A stretch of DNA of 5,827 bases from Melaminivora alkalimesophila (GTDB lineage: Bacteria; Pseudomonadota; Gammaproteobacteria; Burkholderiales; Burkholderiaceae_C), in the NCBI RefSeq assembly GCF_000282995.1, contig NZ_ALEE01000286.1, positions 1-5,827 on the forward strand, read 5' to 3'. Both the position numbers and the translations under genes were made by a program. Position 1 is the stretch's first letter. Each line of letters starts with the position of its first letter. A model generated the notes under the pieces. The model was not told where the DNA came from. It saw only the letters and a list, made by a program, of their open reading frames with translations, and ran no database searches. This document shows, in pieces, positions 3,920 through 5,827 of the stretch.

Positions 3920-5827
3920 TCAGGAAGGATCGGCCGGGTGGCGGGGGTGCAGGAGCGCGCTGTCCAGGTGCAGGCCCGCGGCCTCGGCGTCCTCCTCGGC
4001 GCGCCGCGCCTGCGCCTCGTACAGGCGCCAGTAGGCGCCGCGGCGCTCCATCAGCGCGTCGTGCGGGCCGACCTCGACGATCTCGCCGCGGTCCATGACC
4101 ACCAGCCGGTCGGCCTTGCGCAGCGTGGACAGGCGGTGCGCGATGGCGATCGTCGTGCGGCCCTGCACCAGGTTGTCGAGCGCGCGCTGGATCTCGCGCT
4201 CGGTCTCGGTGTCCACCGCCGAGGTCGCCTCGTCGAGGATCAGGATGCGCGGGTCGATCAAGAGCGCCCGGGCGATCGAGATGCGCTGGCGCTCGCCGCC
4301 CGACAGGCTCTGCCCGCGCTCGCCCACCAGGGAGTCGTAGCCGTGCGGCAGCCGCAGGATGAACTCATGGGCGTGCGCGGCGCGCGCGGCGGCGACGATC
4401 TCGGCGCGCGTGGCGCCCGGCTTGCCGTAGGCGATGTTCTCGGCCACGGTGCCGAAGAACAGGAAGGGCTCCTGCAGCACCAGGCCGATGTGGCGCCGGT
4501 AGTCGGCCACCGCCATGCGGCGCAGGTCCACCCCATCGACCAGGATGGCGCCCTCGCTCACGTCGTAGAAGCGGCTGATCAGGTTCACGAGCGTGCTCTT
4601 GCCCGAGCCGCTGTGGCCCACCAGGCCGATCATCTCGCCCGGGCGGATGGAGAGCGACACGTCCTTGAGGATCACCCGGCTGCCGGCACGAAAGCCCACG
4701 CCGCGCAGCTCGATCGCGCCCTGCACGCGCTCCAGGCGCACGGGATGGGCCGGGTCGGGCACGTTGGAGACGTGGTCCAGGATGTCGAAGATGCGCTTGG
4801 CGCCGGCCGCGGCCTTCTGCGTCACCGACACGATCCGGCTCATGGAATCAAGGCGGGTGTAGAAGCGTCCGATGTAGGCAATGAAGGCCGTCAGCACGCC
4901 GACGGTGATCTGGTTTCTCGCCACCAGCCAGATGCCGAAGGCCCAGACCACCAGCAGGCCGATCTCGGTCATCAGCGACACCGTCGGCGAGAACAGGCTC
5001 CAGGTCTTGTTCAGGCGGTCATTGACTTCCAGGTTGTGCTGGTTGGCGGCACGGAAGCGCCCGGTCTCGCGGCGCTCCTGGGCGAAGGCCTTGACGACGC
5101 GGATGCCCGGGATGGTGTCGGCCAGCACGTTGGTCACCTCCGACCACACGCGGTCGATGCGCTCGAAGCCGGTGCGCAGCTTGTCGCGCACGGTGTGGAT
5201 CAGCCAAGCGATGAAGGGCAACGGCACCAGCGTGACCAGCGCCAGCCAGGGGTTGATGGAGAACAGGATCGCCGCCGTCATGACGATCATCAGCACGTCG
5301 GTGGCGAAATCCAGGGCATTGAGCGACAGGAACAGGTTGATGCGGTCGGTCTCCGAGCCGATGCGCGCCATCAGGTCGCCCGTGCGCTTGCTGCCGAAGT
5401 AGTCCAACGACAGGTGCAGCAGGTGCTCGTAGGTGGTGGTGCGCAGGTCGGCACCGATGCGCTCGGACACCAGCGCCAGGATGTAGGTGCGCGCCCAGCC
5501 TAGCCCCCAGGCGAGCAGCGCCGCCAGCAGCAGCCCGCCCAGGTACAGCGCGACCTGCGAGACCGGGATCTGCTGGCCGTTCTGGTAGGGGATCAGCACC
5601 TCGTCCACCAGCGGGATGGTCATGTAGGGCGGCACCAGCGAGGCGGCGGTGGAGGCCAGGGTCAGGACGAAGCCGGCGGCCAGCTGGCGCTTGTAGGGCC
5701 GCGCGAAGCGCCACAGCCGCAGCAGCACCCAGGTCGAGGTGGGAGGCGCCGGCTGGCGCGCGCAGGCCGGGCATTCCTCGGCATCGGGCGGCAGCGGCGT
5801 GTGGCAGGCGATGCAGCGCGGCCCTTC
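3920..5827 (-). CDS. ABC exporter half-transporter with N-terminal zinc-ribbon segment (5' end outside window)
   Basis: The frame is open from the right edge to the TGA at 3920, giving 635 visible residues; the true start lies beyond the edge. From the edge, residues 5-22 hold CIAC and CPAC separated by ten residues, a zinc-ribbon-like C-x2-C...C-x2-C. A type I exporter membrane domain with about six helices follows (about residues 47-325), then a nucleotide-binding domain with Walker [10 protein letters not shown] (404-412), Q-loop Q452, signature LSGGE (508-512), Walker B ILILDE (528-533), D-loop SAVD (536-539) and H-loop H564. All catalytic motifs are intact, so it should be ATP-active, probably as a homodimer in the inner membrane. 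The usual A-loop aromatic appears replaced by Ala (FRAG, residue 381). A GTG at 5728 would give a 602-residue standard exporter, but the coding frame clearly continues upstream. Genes of this kind paired with DUF1854 are commonly called cyanophycin metabolism-associated ABC transporters; the substrate is unknown. MsbA-like lipid or drug export is the general alternative. Confidence 0.93.
   Translation of the reverse strand, partial: EGPRCIACHTPLPPDAEECPACARQPAPPTSTWVLLRLWRFARPYKRQLAAGFVLTLASTAASLVPPYMTIPLVDEVLIPYQNGQQIPVSQVALYLGGLLLAALLAWGLGWARTYILALVSERIGADLRTTTYEHLLHLSLDYFGSKRTGDLMARIGSETDRINLFLSLNALDFATDVLMIVMTAAILFSINPWLALVTLVPLPFIAWLIHTVRDKLRTGFERIDRVWSEVTNVLADTIPGIRVVKAFAQERRETGRFRAANQHNLEVNDRLNKTWSLFSPTVSLMTEIGLLVVWAFGIWLVARNQITVGVLTAFIAYIGRFYTRLDSMSRIVSVTQKAAAGAKRIFDILDHVSNVPDPAHPVRLERVQGAIELRGVGFRAGSRVILKDVSLSIRPGEMIGLVGHSGSGKSTLVNLISRFYDVSEGAILVDGVDLRRMAVADYRRHIGLVLQEPFLFFGTVAENIAYGKPGATRAEIVAAARAAHAHEFILRLPHGYDSLVGERGQSLSGGERQRISIARALLIDPRILILDEATSAVDTETEREIQRALDNLVQGRTTIAIAHRLSTLRKADRLVVMDRGEIVEVGPHDALMERRGAYWRLYEAQARRAEEDAEAAGLHLDSALLHPRHPADPS

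Noticed and set aside
3458..5503. Very long open frame on the plus strand (681 codons) opposite the DUF1854 and ABC genes
   Set aside because: It spans two well-supported minus-strand genes, is low-complexity (His, Gln, Asp, Val, Ala) and has no motif. It is an antisense shadow caused by high GC.
5726..5728. GTG at 5728 as the start of the ABC exporter
   Set aside because: The same frame continues upstream without a stop to the window edge and encodes paired CxxC motifs, so the gene most likely starts outside the window.

Overview
The window is GC-rich and densely coded. Its codon use and gene families suggest a betaproteobacterium of the Burkholderiales, most likely Comamonadaceae. This assignment rests on family resemblance and on the pairing of a DUF1854 protein with an ABC exporter, which I know from that order; no marker gene is present to confirm it. 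There are six protein-coding genes, no RNA genes, no mobile element and no CRISPR array.

Left half, plus strand: (1) the C-terminal part of a bacterial-luciferase-like flavin monooxygenase (MsnO8/YhbW type) enters from the left edge and ends at 565. (2) A 95-base gap holds a small hairpin and a 9-bp inverted repeat whose right arm covers the next start codon. (3) A complete gspF-type inner-membrane platform gene (661-1890) follows, with no other secretion gene beside it in the window. (4) Ten bases later comes a complete 5'-nucleotidase of the cytosolic cN-I (NT5C1) family (1901-2827), probably co-transcribed and translationally coupled with gspF.

Right half, minus strand, reading right to left: (5) a large ABC exporter half-transporter (membrane domain plus nucleotide-binding domain) runs in from beyond the right edge. 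Its reading frame stays open to the edge and includes a four-cysteine zinc-ribbon-like segment before the membrane domain. (6) Fifteen bases downstream lies a DUF1854 gene (3428-3904). This pair is the one usually labelled 'cyanophycin metabolism-associated' in Burkholderiales genomes, although no cyanophycin synthetase gene is in the window. (7) The pair is followed by two tandem hairpins with T tracts on both strands (3352-3419), in an AT-rich patch of an otherwise very GC-rich sequence. (8) Beyond them, still on the minus strand, is a small proline-rich protein of unknown function (2832-3278) with a perfect AGGAGG ribosome-binding site. It converges on the nucleotidase gene with only four bases between the two stop codons.

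The window looks like ordinary chromosomal backbone. The points most worth a second look are the zinc-ribbon ABC exporter with an unusual A-loop, its DUF1854 partner, the two-way terminator pair, and the solitary gspF coupled to a nucleotidase.
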